Assembly: GCF_024722015.1 (NCBI RefSeq)
Contig: NZ_JANQBD010000028.1
Span: forward strand, 49,721 to 113,720
Direction of reading: 5' to 3'
Length of the DNA stretch: 64,000 nt
DNA from: Paenibacillus radicis (ex Xue et al. 2023)
GTDB lineage: Bacteria > Bacillota > Bacilli > Paenibacillales > NBRC-103111
In this document: positions 34,083 through 42,611 of the stretch, piece by piece
Layout: each line of letters begins with the position of its first letter
Position numbering within the stretch: the stretch's first letter is position 1
Translations under genes and position numbers: made by a program
Notes under the pieces: generated by a model
What the model saw: the letters and a program-made list of their open reading frames with translations, nothing else
Database searches by the model: none
Told to the model about the DNA's origin: nothing

Positions 34083-34619
34083 ATGAGTACAGTACAAATC
34101 ACGATGGCTGAGGCTTTATCCGTAAGGGCAGCTATTGGCCGGAAATTACACCAGCTGTTTCACGAAAGAAATATGAACAGTACATCGATCATAGAAAAAG
34201 GAGAGACAGCTGAGATACCGGCACGGTCCGTGGATGTTCTCACCCGCGAGATTGAAGCCGTTAACGCCGATTTCCGTAAAATTGATGTATTGCTGGCTAA
34301 GGCCAACATTGAACGCACTATTGTTTGGGATGGTCAGCCGATTACTATATTGGAAGCCATCGAATTAGCCAAGCAAACGCGAATAGAAATTCAGTAGCTG
34401 GGGTCGTTAGGCAACCGTAAAAAACTAGAGCGTCAAACGCAGCGTTCAGGATTTGGCGAGGGTGCTACAAGCTTATTCACAGTAGCCCTATATGATCCGG
34501 AATCATACCGCAACGAGTCCTTGAAGAAGGAACGTGAAGTGACGAAGCTGTCCTCTTTAATTGAGCAATCCAACCATCTGCATTACATAGATTTTGACGC
34601 TTCTGCTTATATGGGATAG
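34083..34619 (+). pseudogene. DIP1984-like protein gene interrupted by an in-frame TAG
   Basis: The first part, 34083-34397, encodes 104 residues (MAEALSVRAAIGRKLHQLFH...TREIEAVNADFRKID). It has the look of the N-terminal half of the DIP1984/septicolysin-like family. The TAG at 34395-34397 is followed in the same frame by 73 open codons up to TAG 34617. These encode a tail with SLKKEREVTKLSSLIEQSNH, matching the family's conserved C-terminal helix before a terminal N-(W/H). A single nonsense change, perhaps CAG to TAG, seems to have cut a full-length gene of about 178 codons. The 104-residue product may still be made; AAAGGAGG precedes the ATG. Confidence 0.6.
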
Positions 34620-34674
34620 CGGTACGATAGTCAGGATAATTCTCCCTGGCTTCGTGTCTGCAATCGTTCTGTTT

Positions 34675-34712
34675 GCAGGTAGGAAGCCGGTGAGAATCCG
34701 GCGGCGGGAAAG
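34675..34712 (+). promoter_or_regulatory. cobalamin-riboswitch-like core motif, orphan
   Basis: GGAAGCCGGTGAGAATCCGG (from 34682) matches the hallmark core of B12 riboswitches, within GCAGGTAGGAAGCCGG... . The usual following C-rich CCCGCnACTGT block is not seen; instead GGCGGGAAAGTGGGG follows. A terminator lies downstream at 34868-34901, but no gene follows on this strand. It is either degenerate or a different RNA. Confidence 0.4.
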
Positions 34713-34867
34713 TGGGGAAACCGTTTGTTGTTTGTCGGATACAAACAAATACACTTATTGGATAATGAATCCCTTGCGAGACGGATTACGATTATTCGGT
34801 TATACGCTGTAACAGTTAACGTCATACGGACTTATGTGAAAAATTGTGAATCCCCGTTTCCTGTCGG

Positions 34868-34901
34868 GGCCGGCATGGGTACTCCTGTGCCGGCCTTTTT
34901 T
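34868..34901 (+). terminator. terminator on the plus strand
   Basis: GGCCGGCA (34868-34875) pairs with TGCCGGCC (34888-34895), followed by TTTTTT. It terminates whatever transcript covers the riboswitch-like region. Confidence 0.85.
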
Positions 34902-34918
34902 CTGGTTTATAGGTAATA

Positions 34919-34965
34919 AAAGAAGCCTCCAGCTTCCACTCTACCGTGGATTTGGAGGCTTCTTC
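34919..34965 (-). terminator. terminator of the Ugp-like ABC operon
   Basis: AGAAGCCTCCA (34921-34931) pairs with TGGAGGCTTCT (34953-34963). Read on the minus strand it is followed by a T-rich run, 26 bp past the binding-protein stop. Confidence 0.85.
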
Positions 34966-34990
34966 AGTCAGGCTGGTCGACAAGACCGAC

Positions 34991-36388
34991 TTATTTTACC
35001 GTCTTGTTGTAAGTGCCCAATTTGCCGGAAATTTCTTTTGCGGCAGCGTCCAAAGCTTCTTTCGGCTGCTTTTTACCGTTCAGCACTTCTTCAATTGCAC
35101 CTTCGGTCAGCTGGCGTGCCTCAGGGAATACGCCCATTACTGCGCCTTGGGTAGCCGTGTTAGCTTTTGTAGAATGCAGTTGATCAACAGCTGTTTTCAA
35201 TTGCGGATATTTAAGCAGGTTGTCTTTTACGGTTTGCTCGTCATACGCTTTTTTCGTAATCGGGAAGTAGCCGGTATTTACGTGCCAGTAAGCTTGCTGC
35301 TTAGGTTCTCCCAGGAATTTAATGAAGTCCCAAGCCGCTTTTTGCTCATCATCGGTACGGTTGTTCAAGATGTACAAGCTTGCGCCGCCGACAATAACGC
35401 CGCCGTCTTTAGCATCGGATGGCTTCGGAAGGAAGCCGGTACCTACTTGGAATTTACCTTGCGCGCCGTCTACGATACCGCGAAGGGAACCCGTGGAATC
35501 AAGCGTCATAGCAACTTGGCCTGCGATAAATGCTTTTTTTGTATCATCAGTTTTGCGTCCCAGGTTCAATGCGGATTTATCATCAACCATTTGCTTCCAC
35601 CAAGCAAGAGTTTTCACGCCTGCATCGCTGTTAATCATGGACTCGGTAGCCAGACCTTTGCGGCCGTTGCCGTTATTCAGTAATTCTGCACCTTGGTTAG
35701 CGAAGAACTGCTCCATAAACCAGCCGTAAATGGCGAAGGAAGCGCCGGATTTACCGTCTTTGGTCAATGCTTTAGCTGCTTTGGCAACTTCTTCGTAGGT
35801 TGCTGGAGGTTTTTCCGGATCAAGGCCTGCTGCTTTAAACATATCTTTGTTGTAATAAAGGATTGGATTGGACGTATTGAAAGGCATCGCGTTCAGCTTG
35901 CCGTCAATTCTATAGTAGTTAAGAATGTTTTCTTCAAGCTGGGTCAGATCGTATTTATCTTGGTCAATAAATTTTTGCATAGGAGTAATTGCCTTGGAAT
36001 CGATCATGAAACGGCTGCCGATTTCGAATACTTGAATGAGCGCAGGGCCGCTTTTGGAATCCATGGATGCCTTCATTTTGTTCAAGCTTTCATCGTAGGT
36101 TCCTTGGAAAACCGCTTCTACAATAACATTTTTCTGGGATGCGTTATAGTCGGTAACCAGCTTGTCGATTGCTTTGCCGAGCTCACCGCTCATCGAATGC
36201 CACCAAATGACCTTTACCGGCCCCTTACTGCTAGTTGTTGGTGCAGGTGCTGCTGCATCTTTGTTTCCACTGCTCGCTGCAGGCTGGTTTCCGGTATTGC
36301 CGCATGCTGCCAAAAGCACCATCATAACCGCCATACACAACGTGATCAGGCTCTTGATATTGATTCTTTTCAAAGTGGTGCTTTTCAT
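34991..36388 (-). CDS. extracellular solute-binding lipoprotein, UgpB-like
   Basis: A 465-residue substrate-binding protein of a carbohydrate ABC importer. The signal peptide ends in the lipobox LLAAC, so it is a lipoprotein on the outer face of the membrane. The mature part begins with a low-complexity Ala/Pro/Ser linker, then VKVIWWHSMSG, the start typical of UgpB-type proteins. LNAMPFNTSNPILYYNKDMF is a second family block. UgpB proteins bind sn-glycerol-3-phosphate or its diesters, but many relatives bind sugars. It is the last gene of a minus-strand operon with two permeases. Confidence 0.88.
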   Translation of the reverse strand: MKSTTLKRINIKSLITLCMAVMMVLLAACGNTGNQPAASSGNKDAAAPAPTTSSKGPVKVIWWHSMSGELGKAIDKLVTDYNASQKNVIVEAVFQGTYDESLNKMKASMDSKSGPALIQVFEIGSRFMIDSKAITPMQKFIDQDKYDLTQLEENILNYYRIDGKLNAMPFNTSNPILYYNKDMFKAAGLDPEKPPATYEEVAKAAKALTKDGKSGASFAIYGWFMEQFFANQGAELLNNGNGRKGLATESMINSDAGVKTLAWWKQMVDDKSALNLGRKTDDTKKAFIAGQVAMTLDSTGSLRGIVDGAQGKFQVGTGFLPKPSDAKDGGVIVGGASLYILNNRTDDEQKAAWDFIKFLGEPKQQAYWHVNTGYFPITKKAYDEQTVKDNLLKYPQLKTAVDQLHSTKANTATQGAVMGVFPEARQLTEGAIEEVLNGKKQPKEALDAAAKEISGKLGTYNKTVK

Positions 36389-36478
36389 TTGTAAGGTTCG
36401 CTCCCTTTAATTTGTAGTTGAGTAAATCTATATAGAGCGCCTAAGCCTACCGGCGCATAATAATCTCAGTGCAGCCGG

Positions 36479-37300
36479 TCAGCCTTTGACTGCACCCGCA
36501 GTAATGCCGCGGACAAGCTGCTTGATTCCAAGCGCGAGCAGCAGTAAGGAGGGCAGCAGCACTAAAGTAACTCCAGCCAGTACGAGATTCCACGAGGTCA
36601 TTTCCTCGAATTGCAGCATGCTGATGCCGATCTGTACGGTGCGCATCTTTTCTCCATTAGTGATGAGCAATGGCCACAGGTACATATTCCAATGAGTCAG
36701 GAAGGAATACACCCCAAGTGTGGCTAAAGCCGGTCGGGACAATGGCAGCACCAGTCGGAAAAAGCTCCGAATATGTCCGCATCCATCTATTTTCGCTGCC
36801 TCGAACAATTCACTCGGTAATTGAAGGAAGAATTGGCGAAGCAGGAAGGTTCCAAAAGCGGAAGCAAGGAAAGGGATGATCAGTCCTTCGTAGCTATCCA
36901 GCCAACCCCAGCTTTTAATGGTTAAATAGTTCGGAATCATAGTGACTTCCCAAGGGATCATCATGGTGGAGAGGAACAGGGCGAACAGTACCGTTTTACC
37001 AGTGAATCTTAAAAAAGCAAACGCATAAGCGGCCAAGCTTGCCGTTAATATTTGTCCTATCATAATGGCAGTCGAGATCATGAAGCTGTTCGTAATGAAT
37101 TTGAAGATCGGGACAAGCTTCGCCACCTGCAGAAGGTTCTCCCAATACAGCCCTCCAGGAATCAGCTTAGGAGGATAGGATGATGATTCGGCCTGCGTCA
37201 TGAAGGTAGCGGAGAAGGTAAATAATATGGGATACAGCATCAGCGCAGCGGCAATCCCGAGAACGATGTAAATGGTCGTATTTTGCAAACGTGAGGTCAT
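36479..37300 (-). CDS. ABC transporter permease, UgpE-like
   Basis: A 273-residue inner-membrane permease of the MalG/UgpE type with six hydrophobic segments. The EAA loop that contacts the ATPase reads ELFEAAKIDGCGHIRSFFRLVLPLSRPALA. The C-terminus, IKQLVRGITAGAVKG, is the usual ending of this family. Its start overlaps the stop of the upstream permease by 4 bp, so the two are coupled. No ATPase gene is in the operon; a shared MsmK/UgpC-type ATPase elsewhere would be needed (known for this family, inferred here). Confidence 0.9.
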   Translation of the reverse strand: MTSRLQNTTIYIVLGIAAALMLYPILFTFSATFMTQAESSSYPPKLIPGGLYWENLLQVAKLVPIFKFITNSFMISTAIMIGQILTASLAAYAFAFLRFTGKTVLFALFLSTMMIPWEVTMIPNYLTIKSWGWLDSYEGLIIPFLASAFGTFLLRQFFLQLPSELFEAAKIDGCGHIRSFFRLVLPLSRPALATLGVYSFLTHWNMYLWPLLITNGEKMRTVQIGISMLQFEEMTSWNLVLAGVTLVLLPSLLLLALGIKQLVRGITAGAVKG

Positions 37301-38259
37301 TGATAATGCACCTTCTTTTCAAAAACTTTGAACTGAAGAAGGGTCAGAACCAGGATGATTGCGAACAGCACGAGCGCCTGAGCGCTCCCGATACCGAAGC
37401 GGAAGTTAATGAATGCATCCTGATAAATGTTGTACACGACTACATCCGTCGTATTCATGGGGCCGCCTCGCGTCAAGATGTGGATTTGCCCGAATGATTG
37501 GAATGCACCGATCACCGATACAATGAAAACAAAGAATAGTGTTGGCGATACCAGGGGCAGTGTCAGCTGGACGAAGGTGCGTACAGGACCGGATCCGTCG
37601 ATTTTGGCACTATCATAGATATCTTCAGACACCCCCTGAAGTCCGCTCAGCAGCACAATGTAATTGAAGCCGAGATTCATCCAGACGGTCATGATGGATA
37701 TGGAGACCAACGCCCATGCAGGGTCCGTCAACCATCCGATAGGCTGGATACCGACGAGGCTTAGAAAATAATTTAAAATTCCTACACTCGGGTGATACAG
37801 CATCATCCAGATGACGGAGCCGGTTCCAACGGAAATGGCAATGGGCAAGGAGAAAATGAATTGAAAAGCGCGCATGCCACGAAGCTTGTTATGGGTCAAG
37901 GCAGCCAGCAATAGTGCTATGAGGATGCAGGTAGGCACAGTCAGCAGAGTGAAGGATAAAGTCACTTTCAAGCTTTGATAGAACTTCTCAGATAGAAATA
38001 ATTCCTGAAAGTTTTCGAGCCCTACGTAAGCGGCAATACGTCCTCGCGGGTCAGTCAAATGCAGACTTAAATATACGGATTTAACCAATGGATAAAAAAG
38101 AAAGATGCCGAACAGCAGAAGAGACGGGGCGAGAAACAAGCAGGCGAGCAGATTCTCTCTGAACCGCAAATTGCGGAGGCTTTGAGCCTTGGTCAGGTGC
38201 TGCCGCGCATTTGCTTCTGTGGGTGACGGCAACCCGAGGTCTTGTTTTAACAGACTCAT
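37297..38259 (-). CDS. ABC transporter permease, UgpA-like
   Basis: A 320-residue permease of the MalF/UgpA type. ATG 38259 (MSLLKQDLGLP) is chosen because AAGGAG precedes it by 10 bases; the longer frame adds 35 unlikely residues. Six membrane segments start at ENLLACLFLAPSLLLFGIFL. The EAA loop is EDIYDSAKIDGSGPVRTFVQLTLPLVSPT. It pairs with the next permease to form the channel of a Ugp-like importer. It is the first gene of the operon. Confidence 0.9.
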   Translation of the reverse strand: MSLLKQDLGLPSPTEANARQHLTKAQSLRNLRFRENLLACLFLAPSLLLFGIFLFYPLVKSVYLSLHLTDPRGRIAAYVGLENFQELFLSEKFYQSLKVTLSFTLLTVPTCILIALLLAALTHNKLRGMRAFQFIFSLPIAISVGTGSVIWMMLYHPSVGILNYFLSLVGIQPIGWLTDPAWALVSISIMTVWMNLGFNYIVLLSGLQGVSEDIYDSAKIDGSGPVRTFVQLTLPLVSPTLFFVFIVSVIGAFQSFGQIHILTRGGPMNTTDVVVYNIYQDAFINFRFGIGSAQALVLFAIILVLTLLQFKVFEKKVHYQ

Positions 38260-38525
38260 TGCGTGTTCACTCCTTACGGTTTTCACTTGGCTCATGGTGT
38301 AAATACCGGATGTTTGTTTGGCCCCCATGATTGCAGGGGTTGACTTAGTCAGTATAACGGACATATGTAAACCAAGAGTTAAGGGGATGTGAAGTTATCA
38401 TGGAGTAAGGGCTTTCCCTTTACAAAATATCCATATCATTAAGGGGGCAGCGGAGTGGTAATGAGATAGGGAGCAGGAGAAAATTTTTAACCTAGTCAAT
38501 TATTATGGTATTATATGGGTAACTT

Positions 38526-38719
38526 ATGACCTCGAAAAATGGACAAGCAGCATATCATAGTGGGGTGAAGAACCATATTATTCGGAGACCCGAGTAGAGG
38601 TACGGTTATCATTGCCTGAAAATGTCGATTATTATAAGAAGCTTCAATATCAGATTATTAGTGAGCAGAGCTATCCGAACGGCGAAGACAGCTGGTATAC
38701 GATGAGCAAATCGGTATGA
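38526..38719 (+). pseudogene. short frameshifted coding remnant
   Basis: ATG 38526 opens a frame that reads MTSKNGQAAYHSG. With one frameshift near 38560 it continues as GEEPYYSETRVEVRLSLPEN and on to SWYTMSKSV before TGA 38717. The second half has protein-like composition. I do not recognise the family. Could be chance. Confidence 0.3.
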
Positions 38720-38761
38720 GCTGCTAAGTCAAGGAAAGGAATAAAGGTTTCCAGCAAGTCC

Positions 38762-38821
38762 ATGCAGAAATATAAATGGATTGCAGGTTTGGCGGGCATG
38801 GGATGTGTCATCATTTTATAA
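38762..38821 (+). pseudogene. truncated start of an exported protein
   Basis: ATG 38762 encodes MQKYKWIAGLAGMGCVIIL then stop. It looks like a signal peptide, with a possible lipobox LAGMGC, cut off early. Together with the remnant just upstream it suggests a decayed small operon. Confidence 0.3.
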
Positions 38822-38903
38822 ATGTACTTGCATCTGCGTATTTGGACCAAGCGAAAGCTTACGATGCAAGCTTTCCATATGGAAAGCTCTAAGGAGAGCG
38901 GAA

Positions 38904-39317
38904 ATGAAAGTATACGGAGTAAAGGTTGTAGCCTTGTATAAAAACAAACTGGTTATTGTTAAGCAGTTTAGGGAAGGGAAGAAGAGATTCACTTATGAGC
39001 TTCCCGGAGGGAGAATAGAAAATAACGAGGATTTAAAAGAAGGAGCGCGCAGGGAATTAAGCGAGGAGACGGGCTTGGTTGCAGGCAGCTTAATAGAACT
39101 GGGAACGTTCAGCATTCCCAAAAGTCCGGTAGTCATTACGCTGTTTTTCACAAACGATATCGTTGAATTACAGAATCAACAGCTCGATAAGGACGAGGAC
39201 ATCCATGTTCTGTTTATAGATGTCGCGGAGGCGTTTGCCCATGTTGCCAGCGGGAAGTGGCAGGATACGAGGCTCGGCTTCGGTTTGGTTCTGGCCAGGT
39301 CTAACGGACTGCTTTAA
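38904..39317 (+). CDS. Nudix hydrolase (ADP-ribose pyrophosphatase-like)
   Basis: A 137-residue Nudix protein. The Nudix box is complete: GGRIENNEDLKEGARRELSE followed by ETGL. ATG 38904 has AAGGAG 7 bases upstream and the frame before it lacks family features. The fold starts with YGVKVVALYKNKLVIVKQFR, and the YELPGGRIE arrangement resembles ADP-ribose or nucleotide-sugar pyrophosphatases. Substrate not decidable. A phosphatase gene follows after about 70 bp. Confidence 0.88.
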   Translation: MKVYGVKVVALYKNKLVIVKQFREGKKRFTYELPGGRIENNEDLKEGARRELSEETGLVAGSLIELGTFSIPKSPVVITLFFTNDIVELQNQQLDKDEDIHVLFIDVAEAFAHVASGKWQDTRLGFGLVLARSNGLL

Positions 39318-39386
39318 GCAGCCAGTTTGACGGCCTGGATCAGTAAAAGTATGCAGCAGTAAATGGGTGAAGGAGGGTCTACACAT

Positions 39387-39965
39387 ATGGGTACCACTAT
39401 TTATATGGTCAGGCATGCAGAGTCGCCATTTTCGATCGAAAATGAAAGGGTTCGTGAATTATCTCCCAAAGGCCGGGCGGATGCTGAGGCTGTAACCAAT
39501 ATTATGCTTCAGCAAAATATACAAGCTATCGTATCGAGTCCTTATAGAAGAGCTATCCAAACCGTTGAAGGGCTGGCCAAACAATTAGGGCTTGAGATTG
39601 AGATCGAAGAGGATTTAAGGGAGAGGCTTCTTGCTGATAGCTATTATCCAATGGAGGATCAGGATTTCATGCCGACGATAGAGAGGGTGTTCAAAGAACC
39701 GAGCTTTGCCATGCCCGGCGGCGAATCGAATGAAGCTTCTCAGAAAAGAAGTATTTCCGCTTTGCAGCAGGTAATGAAGAGGCATAAGGGCAAAAACATA
39801 GCTGTCGGCACCCACGGAAATATTATGACGGTGATGATGAACTATTTTGACAGCAGCTATGGGTTGGAATTTTGGAAGCAGACGAGCAAGCCGGATATAT
39901 ATAAGCTGCAGTTTGACAACAGGGATCAATTGATTGAGGTACGCCGATTATGGGAACTAGCCTAA
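39387..39965 (+). CDS. histidine phosphatase family protein
   Basis: A 192-residue phosphoglycerate mutase-like phosphatase. RHAES near the N-terminus holds the catalytic histidine. SSPYRRAIQTVEGLA is the conserved arginine block, E-R in LRERLLAD follows, and the second histidine is in GTHGN. ATG 39387 is preferred over 39363 because GGAGGG lies 9 bases upstream of it and overlaps the other start's coding region. Probably a broad phosphatase in the cytoplasm. It is convergent with the YqeK-like gene. Confidence 0.87.
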   Translation: MGTTIYMVRHAESPFSIENERVRELSPKGRADAEAVTNIMLQQNIQAIVSSPYRRAIQTVEGLAKQLGLEIEIEEDLRERLLADSYYPMEDQDFMPTIERVFKEPSFAMPGGESNEASQKRSISALQQVMKRHKGKNIAVGTHGNIMTVMMNYFDSSYGLEFWKQTSKPDIYKLQFDNRDQLIEVRRLWELA

Positions 39966-40001
39966 GCTCCTTGTTGTTCACACCCTTGCACACCTCTAAC
40001 T

Positions 40002-40637
40002 TTAATCCCTCCTTAAGCGTAAAGATGTCACGAGATCTGTATGAGCATCGATAAGCCAAGGATGGACTACCTTCAAATGCTCTCTGCGACTCCACAAATA
40101 TTCGATATAGACATAAACCCCATGCTCCAAGCTGATATCCAGCTGACTTAGCAGCTCTGCCAAGTAAGGCGGCTGGCCGGATTGATCCCATTCAATTTTA
40201 TCCGCAATAAAAACAATTTTATCCAGCAAGGTGCTTGGGGCTTTCAAGGTTGTGTGGCATTCGATGGCTTCAAGTACCGGAGTAAGCTCAACGCCGAATA
40301 CTTGCTCAGCAATGACCCGCGAAAGCTTCTGATGGATGATCATCGGGAAACTCTCTTCTTCAGGTAAAATGTCGAGGTTCCATTCCCGAGCTGCATCGAT
40401 TCTTTGATTATTAGGTATAATGGCGCTAATATCATGCAAAAAGCCTGCCGCGCGCGCTTGATCTGCATCACATCCAAAGCGTGCGGCCAGACGTCCTGCT
40501 TCATATCCAACCTTTAAACAGTGTTCAGCCGTATGCGGGTGATTATGTAGTCTTAGAAAGCTGCTGACATCCTCCTCCAAATCTCCGGAGAAAGTCATAG
40601 AGCTTTTCATTTGCTGCAGCAGCGGATGCAGGTACAT
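40002..40637 (-). CDS. YqeK-like HD domain phosphohydrolase
   Basis: A 211-residue HD-domain protein. Metal ligands are visible: HNHPHTAEHCLKVG (first His), GFLHDISA (HD), IIHQKLS (His), ECHTTL (His) and DKIVFIADKIE (Asp). The order and spacing match YqeK, which hydrolyses diadenosine tetraphosphate symmetrically. Housekeeping yqeK normally sits with nadD; here it is alone, so this may be a paralogue with a related substrate (inference). Confidence 0.82.
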   Translation of the reverse strand: MYLHPLLQQMKSSMTFSGDLEEDVSSFLRLHNHPHTAEHCLKVGYEAGRLAARFGCDADQARAAGFLHDISAIIPNNQRIDAAREWNLDILPEEESFPMIIHQKLSRVIAEQVFGVELTPVLEAIECHTTLKAPSTLLDKIVFIADKIEWDQSGQPPYLAELLSQLDISLEHGVYVYIEYLWSRREHLKVVHPWLIDAHTDLVTSLRLRRD

Positions 40638-40726
40638 GTGATTTTCACCTCTTACTTAGTGTATTTTCATTATCATACCACATCTGTCTGAAGCCCCACT
40701 CAGTTGTTCAGTTACCGTCACATCTG

Positions 40727-41512
40727 CTAGTTCAAATCTAATTTCATCCCGGTTACGGCTAATGTGACTCTTGCAGGCAGCTTATAGTCGGTTCGGAAAT
40801 CTACACCGTGAGACATATGCGTGAACAAGGCGCGATCCGGGTTGGTCTCCTCGAGTAGTTCCAGGGCTTCGACCATATCATACACGGAACGGGTTGCCAG
40901 ATCGACAGGCTCCTTATAATAATTGGTCCCTAGTATAAGCAGCTGCAGCCCGAACATAGGGGCTTTTTCTTCGGCATTCAGATTAATTGAATCCGGGCAG
41001 TAGGCCCAACTGTAAGAAGATGGTTTCGTCCTATCGAATCGATAAGCATAGGAATAGCCATTTTTCCCATGGCATACTTTCCACGGCTGAATGCGCCAGT
41101 TTCCCCAATCCATTCCAGCGCTGCAATCGTGGAAAATCAATTGATTTTCCAGCCACGGAAACTGTTTGCGGAGCGTTTGCAGCACATCAGCAGGTGCATA
41201 TACATGTCCTTTCTTTCTCAGCCAGCGGCAGGCATCGGCCCATTCAGGGAGTCCGGCAATATGGTCGAAATGGGCGTGTGTAATCAGCACATGTCCGATG
41301 AATCTTTTATCCAAAAGCTCCATCTGAGTTCTCCATTCCGGTCCGCAATCGATTAGGAGCTCACCCTCAGCTGCTTCCAGCATCGCAGACGACCGAAATC
41401 GGCGGTTCAAGCCGGTCGTTCTAGCCTCCGAGCATACTTCGCAAGAGCAATACACCCTTGGAACCCCCATGGAATCACCCGTACCCCATAATATTAATGT
41501 ATCTTTATTCAT
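40727..41512 (-). CDS. MBL-fold metallohydrolase, PhnP-like
   Basis: A 261-residue metallo-beta-lactamase fold protein. GTGDSMGVPRVYC is followed by a Cys cluster (CSCEVC), the structural zinc site of PhnP-type enzymes. THAHFDHIAGLPEW is the catalytic H-x-H-x-D-H motif. PhnP cleaves cyclic ribose phosphates in phosphonate breakdown, but many relatives work on other phosphodiesters, and no other phn genes are near. ATG 41512 (MNKDTLILWG) has GGAG 10 bases upstream and is preferred over the longer frame. Confidence 0.83.
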   Translation of the reverse strand: MNKDTLILWGTGDSMGVPRVYCSCEVCSEARTTGLNRRFRSSAMLEAAEGELLIDCGPEWRTQMELLDKRFIGHVLITHAHFDHIAGLPEWADACRWLRKKGHVYAPADVLQTLRKQFPWLENQLIFHDCSAGMDWGNWRIQPWKVCHGKNGYSYAYRFDRTKPSSYSWAYCPDSINLNAEEKAPMFGLQLLILGTNYYKEPVDLATRSVYDMVEALELLEETNPDRALFTHMSHGVDFRTDYKLPARVTLAVTGMKLDLN

Positions 41513-41611
41513 AGTTATGTCGCTCCATAGAATCTGACATTTTACATCTAAAAGAATAGCAGGAAACGAATGCGCCAACAAGCAGCATTACTCTATTTTT
41601 GTTCAGAAGTG

Positions 41612-41640
41612 TTGACGCTGGTTGATTGTGAAATTACAAT
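41612..41640 (+). promoter_or_regulatory. sigma-A promoter of the Nudix gene at 41707
   Basis: TTGACG (41612-41617) and TACAAT (41635-41640) with a 17-bp spacer, about 66 bp ahead of the start codon. Confidence 0.75.
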
Positions 41641-41706
41641 AAATACCAGGCAACATTAGTATCTGGACTAGCCTTACAACATAAGTAGTTAAGGGAGGAT
41701 AATCAT

Positions 41707-42330
41707 ATGGCAGAGGATACACGGGGTATCGAATGGGCAAAGAAAATTCAGGCTATAGCCCAAGCGGGCTTAACCTATACTCAAAATGTTTATGATGTGG
41801 AACGATATGAGCAGTTGAGGGCACTTAGCGTAGAAATGATGGCGGCTTATTCAGGCTTGGAAATAGAGCGGGTGGCAGGACTTTTTGCCAACGAGATCGG
41901 TTATGCTACTCCGAAGGTTGATGTAAGGGGCGTGGTAATCCAAGATGGCCGGGTGCTGTTGGTTAAAGAAGTGAATGATGGCTGCTGGTCTCTTCCCGGC
42001 GGTTGGGCGGATATTGGATTGTCGCCTCGGGAGAATGTAGTTAAAGAAATAAAGGAAGAGTCAGGCTACGAGGTTACGCCTGTCAGACTGTTGGCGGCGC
42101 TTGACCGCAATCTGCACGCGCATACGCCGCTTGCTTATCACGTGTACAAGCTGTTCATTCAGTGTGAACTGATCGGCGGGGAACCACAGGCGAGTGTTGA
42201 GACGAGTGAAATCGGCTTTTTCGGTGAGGATGAGCTTCCACCATTGTCAGTCGATCGAGTGACGGAGTCGCAAATGCGCATGCTGTTCAAGCGCGTTCGT
42301 GAGTCGGCCGCGGAGACAATATTCGATTGA
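41707..42330 (+). CDS. Nudix hydrolase with NUDIX N-terminal domain
   Basis: A 207-residue protein. Residues 1-65 form a helical N-terminal domain (IEWAKKIQAIAQAGLTYTQN, YDVERYEQLRALSVEMMA) known as the Nudix hydrolase N-terminal domain. The Nudix box is GGWADIGLSPRENVVKEIKE plus ESGYEV. WSLPGGWADIGLSP is typical of the group. These enzymes probably act on ADP-ribose-like or CDP-choline-like substrates. A sigma-A promoter lies upstream and GGGAGG before the ATG. Confidence 0.87.
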   Translation: MAEDTRGIEWAKKIQAIAQAGLTYTQNVYDVERYEQLRALSVEMMAAYSGLEIERVAGLFANEIGYATPKVDVRGVVIQDGRVLLVKEVNDGCWSLPGGWADIGLSPRENVVKEIKEESGYEVTPVRLLAALDRNLHAHTPLAYHVYKLFIQCELIGGEPQASVETSEIGFFGEDELPPLSVDRVTESQMRMLFKRVRESAAETIFD

Positions 42331-42395
42331 TTCGCGAGTGAGCTCTGAGCACAAGCTCGGCTCTTGAAGTGGAAATCAGGTAAGGAAGGAGTGAC

Positions 42396-42611
42396 ATGAT
42401 GGCCGCTTATGCACAATCTGGTGTTGTGATGGCGCTACTGATAGGGATCGGCTTGCTGTTTATTGGACGGACAAAATCCCGTCAGCCGCGCAGCCTGAAT
42501 AGTAGACTAGCGCGATGGACAGGATATGCACTCATTGTCATGACGATTTTTCTTATTGTTGTTGGGATCCTTCAGTATTTGGCTGAGAGATCACATAGCT
42601 ATGGTCATTAG
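42396..42611 (+). CDS. small membrane protein, 71 residues
   Basis: Two membrane segments (VVMALLIGIGLLFIGRT and WTGYALIVMTIFLIVVGILQ) separated by a basic loop. GGAAGGAG lies just upstream; ATG 42399 is a slightly better-spaced alternative start. Function unknown. Its 3' end overlaps the convergent DoxX-family gene by 59 bp, so both may be real but antisense effects are possible. Confidence 0.65.
   Translation: MMAAYAQSGVVMALLIGIGLLFIGRTKSRQPRSLNSRLARWTGYALIVMTIFLIVVGILQYLAERSHSYGH

Larger units (their letters stand above)
38365..38903. other. intergenic region with decayed coding remnants
   Basis: Between the Ugp-like operon and the Nudix gene. It contains two coding-like remnants, listed separately (38526-38719 and 38762-38821). 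The rest is A/T-rich and shows no clear terminator. Confidence 0.4.

Noticed and set aside
34946..35683. A 245-codon plus-strand frame
   Set aside because: Antisense of the UgpB-like binding protein, which has a lipobox and family motifs.
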